This document shows positions 17,958 to 26,120 of a stretch of 64,000 bases of DNA, in pieces. Numbering within the stretch: position 1 is the first letter of the stretch; each line of letters begins with the position of its first letter. Origin of the DNA: Tabrizicola aquatica (GTDB lineage Bacteria > Pseudomonadota > Alphaproteobacteria > Rhodobacterales > Rhodobacteraceae); the NCBI RefSeq assembly GCF_002900975.1, contig NZ_PJON01000001.1, forward strand, positions 434,001 to 498,000, written 5' to 3'. Position numbers and translations under genes: made by a program. The notes under the pieces are model-generated. The model had not been told where the DNA came from. It worked only from the letters and a program-made list of their open reading frames with translations, and searched no databases.

Positions 17958-19617
17958 CTTTTTCGCCTTCGGCCTCATACAGGGCCAGCTTGAACGGTTC
18001 CATCCCGACCCGCTTGAAGGCTTGCAGGAAGGTCTCGGACGGCTCGACCCGCAGGTCCAGGTAGGCGCGCAGGATGCGTTCGATGGCGGGGACGATCTCG
18101 GTATAAGCAAAGCCCGGGCCAGTCTTTTCGCCGATCACCGCGTCTTCGGTGCCGTCGCCGCCCAGGGTGATCTGGTAGTTCTCCACCCCCGCACGATCCA
18201 GGCCCAGGATACCGATATGGCCGACATGGTGATGGCCGCAGGCGTTGATGCAGCCAGAAATCTTGATCTTCAGCGGGCCGATCTCATGCTCCAGCTTCAG
18301 CGCCTCGAAATGGGTAGCCAGTTCCTGCGCGACGGGGATCGAGCGGGCGGTGGCCAGGGCGCAGTAGTCCATACCGGGGCAGGCGATGATGTCAGACAGA
18401 AGCCCGACGTTGGCGGTCGCAAGGCCGGCCTTGGTCAGGGCCGCGTGCAGCGTCGGCAGGTCCGACTTGTGGACATGCGGCAGGATCACGTTCTGCTCGT
18501 GGCTGATCCGCAGGTCGCCGTGGCCAAAGCGTTCGGCGAGGTCCGCCATCAGGCGCATCTGGTCCGAGGAGGCGTCGCCCGGCGTCTGGCCGTGGGCCTT
18601 CAGGCTGATCGTGACGATGGCATATTGCGCGTTGCGGTGCGCGGTCAGGTTGGTGTCGGCCCAGGACCGGAAGGTCGGGTCGGCCTTGTAGAAGGCGTCA
18701 TAGGCGTCCACCGGCGCGTTGCGGAAGGCGGGGGGCGCGAAGGCGTCACGGATTTCAGCCAGAAGTTTCTGATCGTTGCCGCCGAACAGGGGGCGAAGTT
18801 CGGCGAAGCGGGCCTCGATCATCTCGGTGATCGCGTCCTTGCCGGTCTCGTGGACGGTGATCTTGATCCGGGCCTTGTACTTGTTGTCGCGGCGGCCAAG
18901 CGTGTTGTAGACGGAAAGGACGGCCTCGACGTAGGGCAACAGGTCGGCTTCGGGCAGGAAGTCGCGGACGGTGACGCCGATCATCGGGGTCCGGCCCAGA
19001 CCGCCACCGACGATGACCTCGAAACCCGGTTCGCCAGCCGCGTTGCGGACCATGCGCAGGCCGATGTCGTGGGCGCGGGTCACGGCGCGGTCATTCGGGC
19101 TGCCGGTGATGGCGATCTTGAACTTGCGCGGCAGGAACTGGAATTCCGGGTGGTCGGTGGACCACTGGCGCAGAAGCTCGGCATAGGGGCGGGGATCGGC
19201 GATCTCGTCCGCGGCGGCGCCGGCGAAATGGTCGGCGGTCACGTTGCGGACGCAGTTGCCGCTGGTCTGGATGGCGTGCATTTCCACGTCGGCCAATGCG
19301 CCAAGGATCGCGGGCACGTCGGGGAGTTTCGGCCAGTTGAACTGGATGTTCTGCCGGGTGGTGAAGTGGCCATAGCCCTTGTCCCAGGTGTCGGCGATAT
19401 AGGCCAACTGGCGCATCTGCCGGGGCGAGACGGTGCCATAGGGAATCGCCACGCGCAGCATGTAGGCGTGCAGTTGCAGATACAGCCCGTTCATCAGGCG
19501 CAGCGGGCGGAACTCGTCCTCGGTCAGCGAGCCGTCCAGCCGACGCTCGACCTGCTGGCTGAACTGCGCGACGCGGGCGCGGACGAAGGCTTCGTCAAAG
19601 TCGGAATAGGAATACAT
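17947..19617 (-). CDS. cysI: Sulfite reductase hemoprotein (nitrite/sulfite reductase family)
   Basis: Six-electron reduction of sulfite to sulfide at a siroheme coupled to a 4Fe-4S cluster. The 556-residue protein has the paired cluster/siroheme ligands CPGMDYC and SGCINACGHHHVG, and the duplicated ferredoxin-like half-domains, with TRQNIQFNW and THLNVQ-like counterparts. The size and lack of a flavoprotein subunit suggest the ferredoxin-dependent type, which suits the fpr gene downstream. The start at 19617 (MYSYSDFDEAF) follows GAGAG. It begins 8 bases after the DUF2849 stop and overlaps cysH by 11 bases. Confidence 0.92.
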   Translation of the reverse strand: MYSYSDFDEAFVRARVAQFSQQVERRLDGSLTEDEFRPLRLMNGLYLQLHAYMLRVAIPYGTVSPRQMRQLAYIADTWDKGYGHFTTRQNIQFNWPKLPDVPAILGALADVEMHAIQTSGNCVRNVTADHFAGAAADEIADPRPYAELLRQWSTDHPEFQFLPRKFKIAITGSPNDRAVTRAHDIGLRMVRNAAGEPGFEVIVGGGLGRTPMIGVTVRDFLPEADLLPYVEAVLSVYNTLGRRDNKYKARIKITVHETGKDAITEMIEARFAELRPLFGGNDQKLLAEIRDAFAPPAFRNAPVDAYDAFYKADPTFRSWADTNLTAHRNAQYAIVTISLKAHGQTPGDASSDQMRLMADLAERFGHGDLRISHEQNVILPHVHKSDLPTLHAALTKAGLATANVGLLSDIIACPGMDYCALATARSIPVAQELATHFEALKLEHEIGPLKIKISGCINACGHHHVGHIGILGLDRAGVENYQITLGGDGTEDAVIGEKTGPGFAYTEIVPAIERILRAYLDLRVEPSETFLQAFKRVGMEPFKLALYEAEGEKDAA

Positions 19618-19625
19618 GTGCGCTC

Positions 19626-19931
19626 TCAGCTGGCCAGGTCGGCTTGCTTGCCGTGGTGATAGTTCGACGGGCCGCGGGTGCGGAATTCTTCGCGGAAATG
19701 GGTCGGTTCGGGGCCGTTCGGGCCAGAGCGGGCATCGGCGAGATAGGGGCCGACCACAAGCAGTTTCTGCGCTGCGGCGTGCAGGAGGCGCATCTGGGCG
19801 TGGGCCTCGTCCTCGATCAACTCGGCCTCGTGATGGAGGGGGGACCACAGGTCGTCGGCGGTCAGATAGACCACGTCGCCTTCGCGCAGGCGATTGGCGG
19901 TGACGATCTTTGGCGTGAAGCGGCGGCTCAT
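19626..19931 (-). CDS. DUF2849 protein, first gene of the cys operon
   Basis: A 101-residue protein opening MSRRFTPKIVTANRLREGDVVYLT, typical of DUF2849, a small family found next to sulfite reductase genes in alphaproteobacteria. No function is established. Here it is the promoter-proximal gene of the operon DUF2849-cysI-cysH-DUF934, with an AT-rich control region upstream. In relatives a siroheme synthase gene (cysG) often precedes it; that gene is absent here. Confidence 0.82.
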   Translation of the reverse strand: MSRRFTPKIVTANRLREGDVVYLTADDLWSPLHHEAELIEDEAHAQMRLLHAAAQKLLVVGPYLADARSGPNGPEPTHFREEFRTRGPSNYHHGKQADLAS

Positions 19932-19960
19932 GGTGCCCTCGGCGGTCAGGAATTCTGGTT

Positions 19961-19979
19961 GGAATATAGAATATTTTCC
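19961..19979. promoter_or_regulatory. AT-rich dyad in the cys operon / Lrp control region
   Basis: GGAATATAGAATATTTTCC pairs at 7 of 9 positions around its centre and is conspicuously AT-rich in this GC-rich DNA. It lies 30 bases upstream of the DUF2849 start. Lrp/AsnC proteins prefer such AT-rich imperfect dyads, and an Lrp gene is divergent from here. Confidence 0.45.
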
Positions 19980-19983
19980 CCGT

Positions 19984-20024
19984 TCGGAACCAGTGACCCT
20001 TGCAGATAAGGACGTGTGTTCCGA
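19984..20024. promoter_or_regulatory. 7-base inverted repeat before the Lrp gene
   Basis: TCGGAAC at 19984-19990 and GTTCCGA at 20018-20024 are exact complements 27 bases apart, and a further GTGTTCCGGG lies at about 20047-20056. These sit between the cys dyad and the Lrp start, so they may be additional binding sites for autoregulation. Confidence 0.4.
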
Positions 20025-20073
20025 TACTGCGGGTGGGAAGAACCCGTGTTCCGGGAAAGAGGGGAATTCAGGA

Positions 20074-20535
20074 ATGAGTGCCGCGCTGGACGATCTGGAC
20101 CGGAAAATCCTGTCCGAGCTGCAACAGGATGCCGAGCAGTCGCTGGACGAAATCGCGCGGAAAGTGGGGTCGTCCAAGACCCCGGTCTGGAACCGGATCC
20201 GCCGGATGCGCGAGCAGGGGGTGATCACCCGGACGACCGCGATCCTGGACCCCGAAGCCCTGGGGCTGGAGGCGTGTTTCTTCGTGCTGATACGGACCAG
20301 CGAGCATGAGGCGGAGTGGCAGCGCAAATTCCTGAAGGCTTTGCGCGAACGCCCCGAGGTGCTGGAGGCCCACCGGCTGGCCGGCGACATCGACTATATC
20401 CTGAAAGTCCGGGTCAAGAATGCGCGGGCCTATGACACGTTCTATCAGGCACTGATCTCGGAGGTGCGCATTTACAACGTGACCGCACTTCTGAGCATGG
20501 AAGAGATCAAGTCGACGACCGTGCTGCCGTTGTGA
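20074..20535 (+). CDS. Lrp/AsnC-family transcriptional regulator, probable cys regulator
   Basis: A 153-residue Lrp-type protein: helix-turn-helix in the first 60 residues (LDDLDRKILSELQQ, DEIARKVGSSKTPVWNRI), then a RAM/AsnC ligand-binding domain (FFVLIRTSEHEAEWQRKF, GDIDYILKV). The divergent layout with the sulfite/APS reductase operon points to sulfur-assimilation control, and similar regulators sit beside cys genes in related bacteria. The start at 20074 has TCAGGA upstream; an in-frame extension to 19894 would cross the divergent promoter and is unlikely. Two hairpins follow the stop. Confidence 0.87.
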   Translation: MSAALDDLDRKILSELQQDAEQSLDEIARKVGSSKTPVWNRIRRMREQGVITRTTAILDPEALGLEACFFVLIRTSEHEAEWQRKFLKALRERPEVLEAHRLAGDIDYILKVRVKNARAYDTFYQALISEVRIYNVTALLSMEEIKSTTVLPL

Positions 20536-20539
20536 CGGG

Positions 20540-20576
20540 TGACCCGCTTTGGGTCATCGGTTCCTTGCGCGGAACC
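20540..20576 (+). terminator. Tandem hairpins after the Lrp gene
   Basis: Two adjacent perfect hairpins, TGACCC-GCTTT-GGGTCA (20540-20556) and GGTTCC-TTGCGC-GGAACC (20559-20576), begin 5 bases after the stop codon. There is no T-run, so termination efficiency is uncertain. Confidence 0.5.
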
Positions 20577-20698
20577 TGACGTTGCGGCAGTTTGGCTCTC
20601 CGCGCTTCTGGTAGCGGAGGCCGGTCCGTTGTGTGCCGGTAGTATCCATGAACCAGTTCACCAGAGGCGCGCCCGCTGTCCATGCGGACCACACAACG

Positions 20699-21166
20699 TC
20701 AGCGGACAGTCCCGCGTTTGGCCATGGCATTCACGACGGCGACAAAATCCTGCGCGATGTCATAGGGAATCCCGGCCTGCGACAGCGAGGCCAGCGTCCC
20801 GCCAAGGGTGGACAGGTGGCCACGGCTGCGTTCTTCGATCATGCCGTCCTGGAGCAACTGGCTGACATGGCGGCGCACGGTTTCCAGCGGAATTCCCAGA
20901 ACCTCGGCAATGCGCCGGCGCGAGATCCCGCCACGTTGTTCGGGCAGAAGCGGTGCGTTGCTTCGGGCGGCGGCATCCATGTCCGGGGTGCGCAGGACCT
21001 TCTGCACGGTGGCAAGGACGATCACGAAGAACACCTGAAACGCCTCGGCCCGCAGGCCGAAATGCTGTTGCAGCCGCAGCATCGAGCCGAGGAGCGTGTT
21101 GCCAAGATCGTTGGCCACAAGCCGCTCGTTGGCTGAAAAACTGTCCTTGTCGAGCTTCAGGCGCAT
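20699..21166 (-). CDS. Winged-helix transcriptional regulator of unknown family
   Basis: A 155-residue protein with a helix-turn-helix near residues 81-112 (ISRRRIAEVLGIPLETVRRH, then QLLQDGMIEE), the typical spacing of a winged-helix domain. The N-terminal 70 residues are helical and hydrophobic in part (AFQVFFVIVLATVQKVL), perhaps for dimerisation or ligand binding. I do not recognise a specific family or target. The next gene on the strand is the P450, which is 69 bases away but upstream in coordinate order (transcribed away), so no operon partner is obvious. Confidence 0.7.
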   Translation of the reverse strand: MRLKLDKDSFSANERLVANDLGNTLLGSMLRLQQHFGLRAEAFQVFFVIVLATVQKVLRTPDMDAAARSNAPLLPEQRGGISRRRIAEVLGIPLETVRRHVSQLLQDGMIEERSRGHLSTLGGTLASLSQAGIPYDIAQDFVAVVNAMAKRGTVR

Positions 21167-21235
21167 GCGCGAAGGTCATTCCCTACGGATCGCGGCAAGC
21201 CTTGCACACCGGCTGGGCAATGGCGAGAGCCGGGC

Positions 21236-22411
21236 CTACACCTTTACGGGCAGGGCCCTTAACCCGTGAAAATGATAGACATCGGCAAAGCGCGGCGGGG
21301 CTGCCAGGGCCAGGCCGGGATGCTGGCGGAAGAGGATGGGCAGGGCGATCTGCAACTCCAGCCGGGCCAGCGGTGCGCCGACGCAGAAGTGCAGCCCTGC
21401 GCCAAAGCTGGCGTGCGGCTTGACCGGACGGCCGGGATTGAAACGGTCGGGCCGGTCCCACTGGCCGGGATCGCGGTTCGCCGCCGCGAGCAGCAGCCCG
21501 ACCTGATCGCCGCGCCGGAACTGGTGGCCCATCACCTCGATATCCTCATAGGCATGCCGGGTGAACATGTGCAGCGCCGGGTCGAAGCGCAGGATTTCCT
21601 CGACCGTGGCCTCGACAGTTTCGGGCGCCAGTGCCGCCAGCGGCGTGCGGGTTTCCAAAAGCGTCTTGACCCCATTGCCGATGGTATGGACCGTCGCCTC
21701 ATGCCCCGCATTCAGCAGCAGGATGCAGGTCGATATCAGCTCGTCCGTCGAAAGCTTCTCGCCCTCGCTTTCGGCCGCAATCAACTGGGTGATCAGGTCG
21801 TCGGCGGGGCGGGCGCGGCGTTCCTCGACGTAAGACCGCAGGAAGGCCACGAATGCCTCGGTCGCGGTGACGGCGCGGTCCTCCATCGCGCGGGTGCGGC
21901 CGGCCATGTACATGCCGACCATCGCGTTCGACCAGGCCAGTAGGTCTGGCGCCATGCTTTCGGGCACGCCCAGCAGGCGGGCGATGATGCGGACGGGCAG
22001 GGGCTGGGCGAAGGCGGTCAAGAGGTCGAACTCGCCTTCCGGGAAGGCGGCGACCAGCTCTTCGGTCAGGGCGGTGATGTCCGGGGCAAGGCCCGCGATC
22101 CGGCGCGAGGTGAAGGCGCGCAGCACCAAGTTCCGCAGTCGCGAGTGGCGCGGCGGCTCCAGTTCCAGCATCGAATGGGCCTCGACCGCGTAGAACGGGG
22201 CAAGGTGCGGCGGGATCGGCAGGGGGTCCACGGCCTCACGCCCGAAGCGGCGGTCGCGGAAGATGGCGTTTACCGCGGCGGCGCTGCCGGTGCAGGTCAG
22301 GTTGTAGTCGGTCCAGCGGAAGAACGGACCAGCCGCGCGGGCGCGTTCGTAGAACGGATAGGGATTCTGGACGAATGTGGGATCAGTCGGGGATTGGGTG
22401 AGTTCGATCAT
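21236..22411 (-). CDS. Cytochrome P450
   Basis: A 391-residue soluble bacterial P450. The heme Cys is in FGAGLHFCVGAPLARLE, the ExxR pair is in EEILRFDP, and the oxygen-activation helix reads LLNAGHEATVH, with His in place of the more common Glu/Asp before the Thr region. The Pro-rich N-terminus (FVQNPYPFYERARAAG) matches class I P450s that take electrons from ferredoxin. The substrate is unknown. The ATG at 22411 overlaps the EamA gene's stop (ATGA), so this pair is translationally coupled. No dedicated ferredoxin gene is adjacent. Confidence 0.9.
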   Translation of the reverse strand: MIELTQSPTDPTFVQNPYPFYERARAAGPFFRWTDYNLTCTGSAAAVNAIFRDRRFGREAVDPLPIPPHLAPFYAVEAHSMLELEPPRHSRLRNLVLRAFTSRRIAGLAPDITALTEELVAAFPEGEFDLLTAFAQPLPVRIIARLLGVPESMAPDLLAWSNAMVGMYMAGRTRAMEDRAVTATEAFVAFLRSYVEERRARPADDLITQLIAAESEGEKLSTDELISTCILLLNAGHEATVHTIGNGVKTLLETRTPLAALAPETVEATVEEILRFDPALHMFTRHAYEDIEVMGHQFRRGDQVGLLLAAANRDPGQWDRPDRFNPGRPVKPHASFGAGLHFCVGAPLARLELQIALPILFRQHPGLALAAPPRFADVYHFHGLRALPVKV

Positions 22412-23322
22412 TTCCTGTCTCCGATCAGGCCCTGCGCGACGGCTGCGCCGGTCACCACGACGGCCGCGCCCAGCGTCTGCCACCAGTTCCACGGACCGCC
22501 CATCACAAAGACCATGAGCATGACGTAGAAGGGCACCGCGTTCATGTGCATCGAGGCTGCGCCGATGCCGATCCGCCCGACCGAGACGATCCACAGAAGC
22601 TGCGAGATCGCCATGGACCCGATGGCGAAGATTGCCAGCCCGCCGAATTCGACCCAGCCGATTGCGGCCCAGTCTGGCCAAGCGCCGCGCACCAGCCCGT
22701 CGGCCAGTGCGGCACAGGTGGCGACCAGCGCGCCGCCGGCGATGGTGATGGTGCTGCGGCCCAGCGGGGTCAGGTCGGGGAAGGCCCGCACCGTCTCACG
22801 CGAGCCCCAGGTGTAGACGGTGACCGAGGCGAGGGCGGCCAGAACGCCGATACCGAAATCAAGCTCGCCCTCGGCCCCGTTCACGGCGATCAGGCCACCG
22901 GCGACGGACAGCACAAGGCCCACGGCCAGCGCGCGGGTAAAGGGGCGTTGGTCAGCGATGCATTCCAGCAGGATGCCGATCACCGGCATGACCGCGCTCA
23001 CGATGGCGACGGTGACGGGATCGTTGAACTGCAGCGCGATGATGACGAAGAACGAGGCCATGCCCAGCGTCACGAAGCCGACCCCGGCCCCGGTCCTCCA
23101 GTTGGCCCCCAGCACGGCGTCCCGGCCATCGACCAGCCACCAGATCGGCAGCAGCACCGCCGCTGCCAAGAGCGCGCGGCAGGCGGTCAGCGCCAGGGGC
23201 GGCATGTGCGGAATGATCAGGTCGGCCGCAGGCAGACCGGCCGCCCAGATCACCATCGAGGCAAGGCAGATCAGGTTCGCGGCGACGAGGGATCGCCGCT
23301 CGATCGGGGCTAGGACGGTCAT
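22408..23322 (-). CDS. EamA/DMT-family transporter
   Basis: A 304-residue integral membrane protein with about ten hydrophobic segments and the two-fold EamA repeat (NLICLASMVIWAAGLPAADL in the first half; GGLAIFAIGSMAISQLLWIV in the second). DMT transporters export or exchange small metabolites. Its overlap with the P450 gene suggests a joint job, such as moving the P450 substrate or product, but this is inference. It is 59 bases downstream of tpiA on the same strand. Confidence 0.85.
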   Translation of the reverse strand: MTVLAPIERRSLVAANLICLASMVIWAAGLPAADLIIPHMPPLALTACRALLAAAVLLPIWWLVDGRDAVLGANWRTGAGVGFVTLGMASFFVIIALQFNDPVTVAIVSAVMPVIGILLECIADQRPFTRALAVGLVLSVAGGLIAVNGAEGELDFGIGVLAALASVTVYTWGSRETVRAFPDLTPLGRSTITIAGGALVATCAALADGLVRGAWPDWAAIGWVEFGGLAIFAIGSMAISQLLWIVSVGRIGIGAASMHMNAVPFYVMLMVFVMGGPWNWWQTLGAAVVVTGAAVAQGLIGDRK

Positions 23323-23381
23323 GGGGCAAGCCTAGGCAGGGGTCGCGGGCAGGGCTGGCCTGTCCGCGACAAGCGGGGTCG

Positions 23382-24125
23382 TCAGGCGGCGGAGAGGGCA
23401 GCGACAATGCCGCCGAAATCCGCGGCCTTCAGGCTGGCCCCGCCGACCAGCGCGCCATCGACATGCGGAATCGCGAAGATCTCGGCCGCGTTCGAGGGCT
23501 TGACCGAACCGCCGTAGAGAAGGCGCACCCCGTCCGCCGCATCTCCGATCAGCCCGCGCAGCCGGTCGCGCAGAAAGCTGTGAACCTCTCCGATCTCGGC
23601 CAGAGTGGGGGTGCGGCCGGTGCCGATGGCCCAGACGGGCTCATAGGCGATGACCAGGTTCGCGGCCGTCGCGCCAGCGGGGATGGAGCCGTCAAGCTGC
23701 CGGCCGATCACCGCAAGGGTCTGGCCCGCGTCCCGCTCGGCCTCGGTCTCGCCAATGCAGACGATGGCCACCAGACCCTCGGCCACCGCGGCCTCAGCCT
23801 TGGCGCGGACCTGGGCATCAGTCTCGGCATGGTCGGTGCGGCGTTCGGAATGGCCAAGGATCACATGGCTGGCGCCCGCGTCGCGCAGCATGGCGGCCGA
23901 AAGGTCGCCGGTATGGGCGCCTGAGGGTTTGGCGTGGCAGTCCTGACCGCCGACCATCAGCGCCGTCCCGCGCGCGGCCTCGGCCATTCGGGCGATCAGG
24001 GTGGCGGGGGGGCAGAGCAGCATCTCGCAGGCGGGCGCCGGATGGGCCGCTGTCAGGGCGCGCGCCTCTTCCAGGGCGGCGGCGGTGCCGTTCATCTTCC
24101 AGTTGCCGGCGGCGAGTTTCTTCAT
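23382..24125 (-). CDS. tpiA: Triose-phosphate isomerase
   Basis: Interconverts dihydroxyacetone phosphate and glyceraldehyde 3-phosphate in glycolysis and gluconeogenesis. The 247-residue TIM barrel carries NWKMNG (Lys), ILGHSERR (catalytic His), AYEPVWAIGTG (catalytic Glu) and the phosphate loops LYGGSVKP and GALVGGASL. The start at 24125 has AAGGGG upstream; an in-frame start at 24149 adds only eight unlikely residues. Confidence 0.96.
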   Translation of the reverse strand: MKKLAAGNWKMNGTAAALEEARALTAAHPAPACEMLLCPPATLIARMAEAARGTALMVGGQDCHAKPSGAHTGDLSAAMLRDAGASHVILGHSERRTDHAETDAQVRAKAEAAVAEGLVAIVCIGETEAERDAGQTLAVIGRQLDGSIPAGATAANLVIAYEPVWAIGTGRTPTLAEIGEVHSFLRDRLRGLIGDAADGVRLLYGGSVKPSNAAEIFAIPHVDGALVGGASLKAADFGGIVAALSAA

Positions 24126-24199
24126 GGTCGATCCCCTTGCTTCTGGCACAGGCCTAGCCGGTCAGAGCGCGAAGGAAAAGTGGCCAGATCGTCGTCGGA

Positions 24200-24559
24200 T
24201 CAGGTTTCCGGCTGGTCGCGGAACTTGATCGACTCGCCGCAACCGCAGGCCTCGACCACATTGGGGTTGCGGAACTTGAAACCGCTTTCGATCAGCCCGG
24301 TCTCATAGTCGATCTCGGTCCCGATCAGGAACATCTGGGCCATGGGGGCGATCATCACGCGCGCGCCGTCCTGTTCCACCACCTCGTCCAGCGGGTTGAC
24401 GGAACTGACATAGTCCATGGTGTATTCCATGCCCGCGCAGCCGCCCTTCTTCACGCCGATGCGCAGGCCCTGGCTGGCCTGCTTCTGCATCAGCCGCGCG
24501 ATCTGGCGGGTGGCGGCGGGGGTCAGGGTGACGGCGGCTTTGCCGGGTATGCCGAACAT
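24200..24559 (-). CDS. A-type iron-sulfur carrier protein (IscA/SufA/ErpA family)
   Basis: A 119-residue HesB-like protein that receives and passes on Fe-S clusters. The three conserved Cys are present: C41 in KKGGCAGMEY and C105/C107 in EACGCGES. AAAGGAG upstream sets the start. It belongs with the sufT-like gene at 26121 and the scaffold at 56441 as scattered Fe-S assembly factors; a complete suf operon is not in the window. Confidence 0.9.
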   Translation of the reverse strand: MFGIPGKAAVTLTPAATRQIARLMQKQASQGLRIGVKKGGCAGMEYTMDYVSSVNPLDEVVEQDGARVMIAPMAQMFLIGTEIDYETGLIESGFKFRNPNVVEACGCGESIKFRDQPET

Positions 24560-24583
24560 GACAGAGGCTCCTTTCCACCCAAT

Positions 24584-25399
24584 CTAGGGTGAAACACTCG
24601 GGATTCCAAGCGGGGGCAGCAACGCCAGCGCTGCCAACGTGCCATAAGCCACAACCAGCGCCCAGCCGAACGAGGCCAGCGTGCCGATGATCACGTATTC
24701 CGAGAGCGCCCGGTCGTCCTTGACCGCGCCAAAGCGCAGGATCGACTTGGCCGCCATCAGAAGGCCCACGCCCTCGGGCTGGCCGAGCAGAACCAGGACG
24801 AAGATCAGGCCGCGCTCCAGAAGACCGATGACGCGCCCTGCGCCAGGCAGGCTTTCGGCGGTGACCTCGGGTGGCAGACGCTCGGCAAAGGGCTGCATCA
24901 GAAGGCCGACGGCAAAGCCCCCGGCGCGGGTGGCCAGGATTACGCCCGTCGCCAGCGCCATCAGCGCGGGCAGATGCGTGACGGGCAAAGCGGTCGCCTC
25001 GGTCCACAGCCCCGTGCCCAGGATACCGCCATCCGCGCCGGTCACGATGGCGCCGGGCGCCCAAAGCCCGCCCTCCCAGAGGCCGGGCAGCCAAAGCGCC
25101 AGGGTAGCAAGGCTGGCCAGGTGCAGCGCCTGATCGCCCAGGAAAAGGCCTAGCCCATGCCGCCCCTTCAGTGCGGTAGCGAGGGCCAGCTTGACCACGT
25201 CGATCCCGATATGCACCAGCGCAAGCGCGAGGAGCGCAAGGTGAAGCGATCCGGTCGCGACGACAAGCATGGCATAGACCGTGGCGAAATGCAGCGCCAG
25301 CGTCAGCGGGCGCTGTTTGGTGGCGACCATCCGGTCGGTCTGCAAGATGAAATCGGCAAGGACATGGGCGAAAAGCAGGGCGACGAAGGTTTCGGTCAT
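24584..25399 (-). CDS. DUF3307 membrane protein
   Basis: A 271-residue polytopic membrane protein. The N-terminus FVALLFAHVLADFILQTDRM is the DUF3307 signature, with a conserved H-x-x-x-D in the first helix and HIGIDVVKL in a later one; about six to seven hydrophobic segments follow. The function of the family is unknown. It overlaps the SatD-like gene by 4 bases (ATGA), an arrangement I also associate with Bacteroidetes genomes, so the two probably act together. Confidence 0.8.
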   Translation of the reverse strand: MTETFVALLFAHVLADFILQTDRMVATKQRPLTLALHFATVYAMLVVATGSLHLALLALALVHIGIDVVKLALATALKGRHGLGLFLGDQALHLASLATLALWLPGLWEGGLWAPGAIVTGADGGILGTGLWTEATALPVTHLPALMALATGVILATRAGGFAVGLLMQPFAERLPPEVTAESLPGAGRVIGLLERGLIFVLVLLGQPEGVGLLMAAKSILRFGAVKDDRALSEYVIIGTLASFGWALVVAYGTLAALALLPPLGIPSVSP

Positions 25400-26043
25400 G
25401 GGGCGGGATCCTGGCGGCCTTTGTCAGCTTCCCACCGACGCAGGACCGAGGCAATGGCTGGTCCACCCGCGCCCCGCAGCCGGTCGTTTACCGCCTGTGG
25501 GCTGATGCCCAGCACCGTGCCGATCTCGTGCAGCGTCATCACCCGCGAAGGCGAGGAAAGGTGCAGCGCGGCGGCCTCGGCCTGAGCGGCGGTCCAGCGA
25601 CCCATCCTCTCGCCCAGAAGGTCGGCGATCATCCGGTCCTGTTCAAGGACCGTCTCGCCAGCGATGGCAAGTCGCCAGGCATCCCCGATCTCGTCCAGGC
25701 CCTTGCCCGACAACTCGAATGCCATGCCGGCCGCGTCGGCCAGATCGGCCGTGCCCAGGTTTTCGGCCGGACCGATGCCGATGGAGATGCGGCTTTCCAG
25801 GCCCAGCGCAACCAGGCTTGCCTGCAGGACGACCGCAGCCCGTAGCGAAAAGCGGGGGTGGTGCAGGGCGATCTGCCAGCCGTCACCCCGGAAGCGGGTG
25901 AAACGCGCGTCGCGCGGGGGGGGGTGCCAGCCGGCAATGCCGTCAGCGGCACCGCGCAAGGCCCCCATCGCGCGGTCAATCAGCGCCGCCGTCTGCCGGC
26001 CAGAGGCGACAAGGTCGCCGGTGAGGACTGCAATCCGAGTCAT
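25396..26043 (-). CDS. SatD-like protein with C-terminal HTH
   Basis: A 215-residue protein of the SatD type. Three motifs are spaced like those of a class III nucleotide cyclase fold: TGDLVAS at residues 8-14, RGDGWQ at 52-57 and ISIGIG at 86-91; the Asp residues could bind metal. The C-terminal part has a helix-turn-helix, LHEIGTVLGISPQAVNDRL, near 171-189. SatD was named from an acid-tolerance locus in Streptococcus mutans, but its activity is unknown. It is translationally coupled to the DUF3307 gene. Upstream lie paired CTTGAT/ATCAAG hexamers that could be its own operator. Confidence 0.75.
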   Translation of the reverse strand: MTRIAVLTGDLVASGRQTAALIDRAMGALRGAADGIAGWHPPPRDARFTRFRGDGWQIALHHPRFSLRAAVVLQASLVALGLESRISIGIGPAENLGTADLADAAGMAFELSGKGLDEIGDAWRLAIAGETVLEQDRMIADLLGERMGRWTAAQAEAAALHLSSPSRVMTLHEIGTVLGISPQAVNDRLRGAGGPAIASVLRRWEADKGRQDPAP

Positions 26044-26055
26044 GAAGTCCCACGC

Positions 26056-26076
26056 CTTGATCTGCGGTGTATCAAG
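26056..26076. promoter_or_regulatory. CTTGAT-N9-ATCAAG dyad upstream of satD-like gene
   Basis: CTTGAT at 26056-26061 and ATCAAG at 26071-26076 form a perfect dyad 13 bases upstream of the SatD-like start. The same hexamer pair bounds the palindrome at 26100-26119. It is a candidate operator, possibly for the HTH of SatD itself. Confidence 0.5.
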
Positions 26077-26099
26077 TCATAGGGCTTTAAATGGGAAAA

Positions 26100-26119
26100 A
26101 TCAAGCCTGCAGGCTTGAT
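26100..26119 (-). terminator. 20-base perfect palindrome after sufT-like gene
   Basis: ATCAAGCCTGCAGGCTTGAT is a perfect palindrome one base after the sufT-like stop codon. On the minus strand it is followed by a run of Ts (GATTTTTCCC), so it fits an intrinsic terminator. Because its half-sites repeat those at 26056-26076, it could also be a regulator-binding site. Confidence 0.75.
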
Positions 26120-26120
26120 G

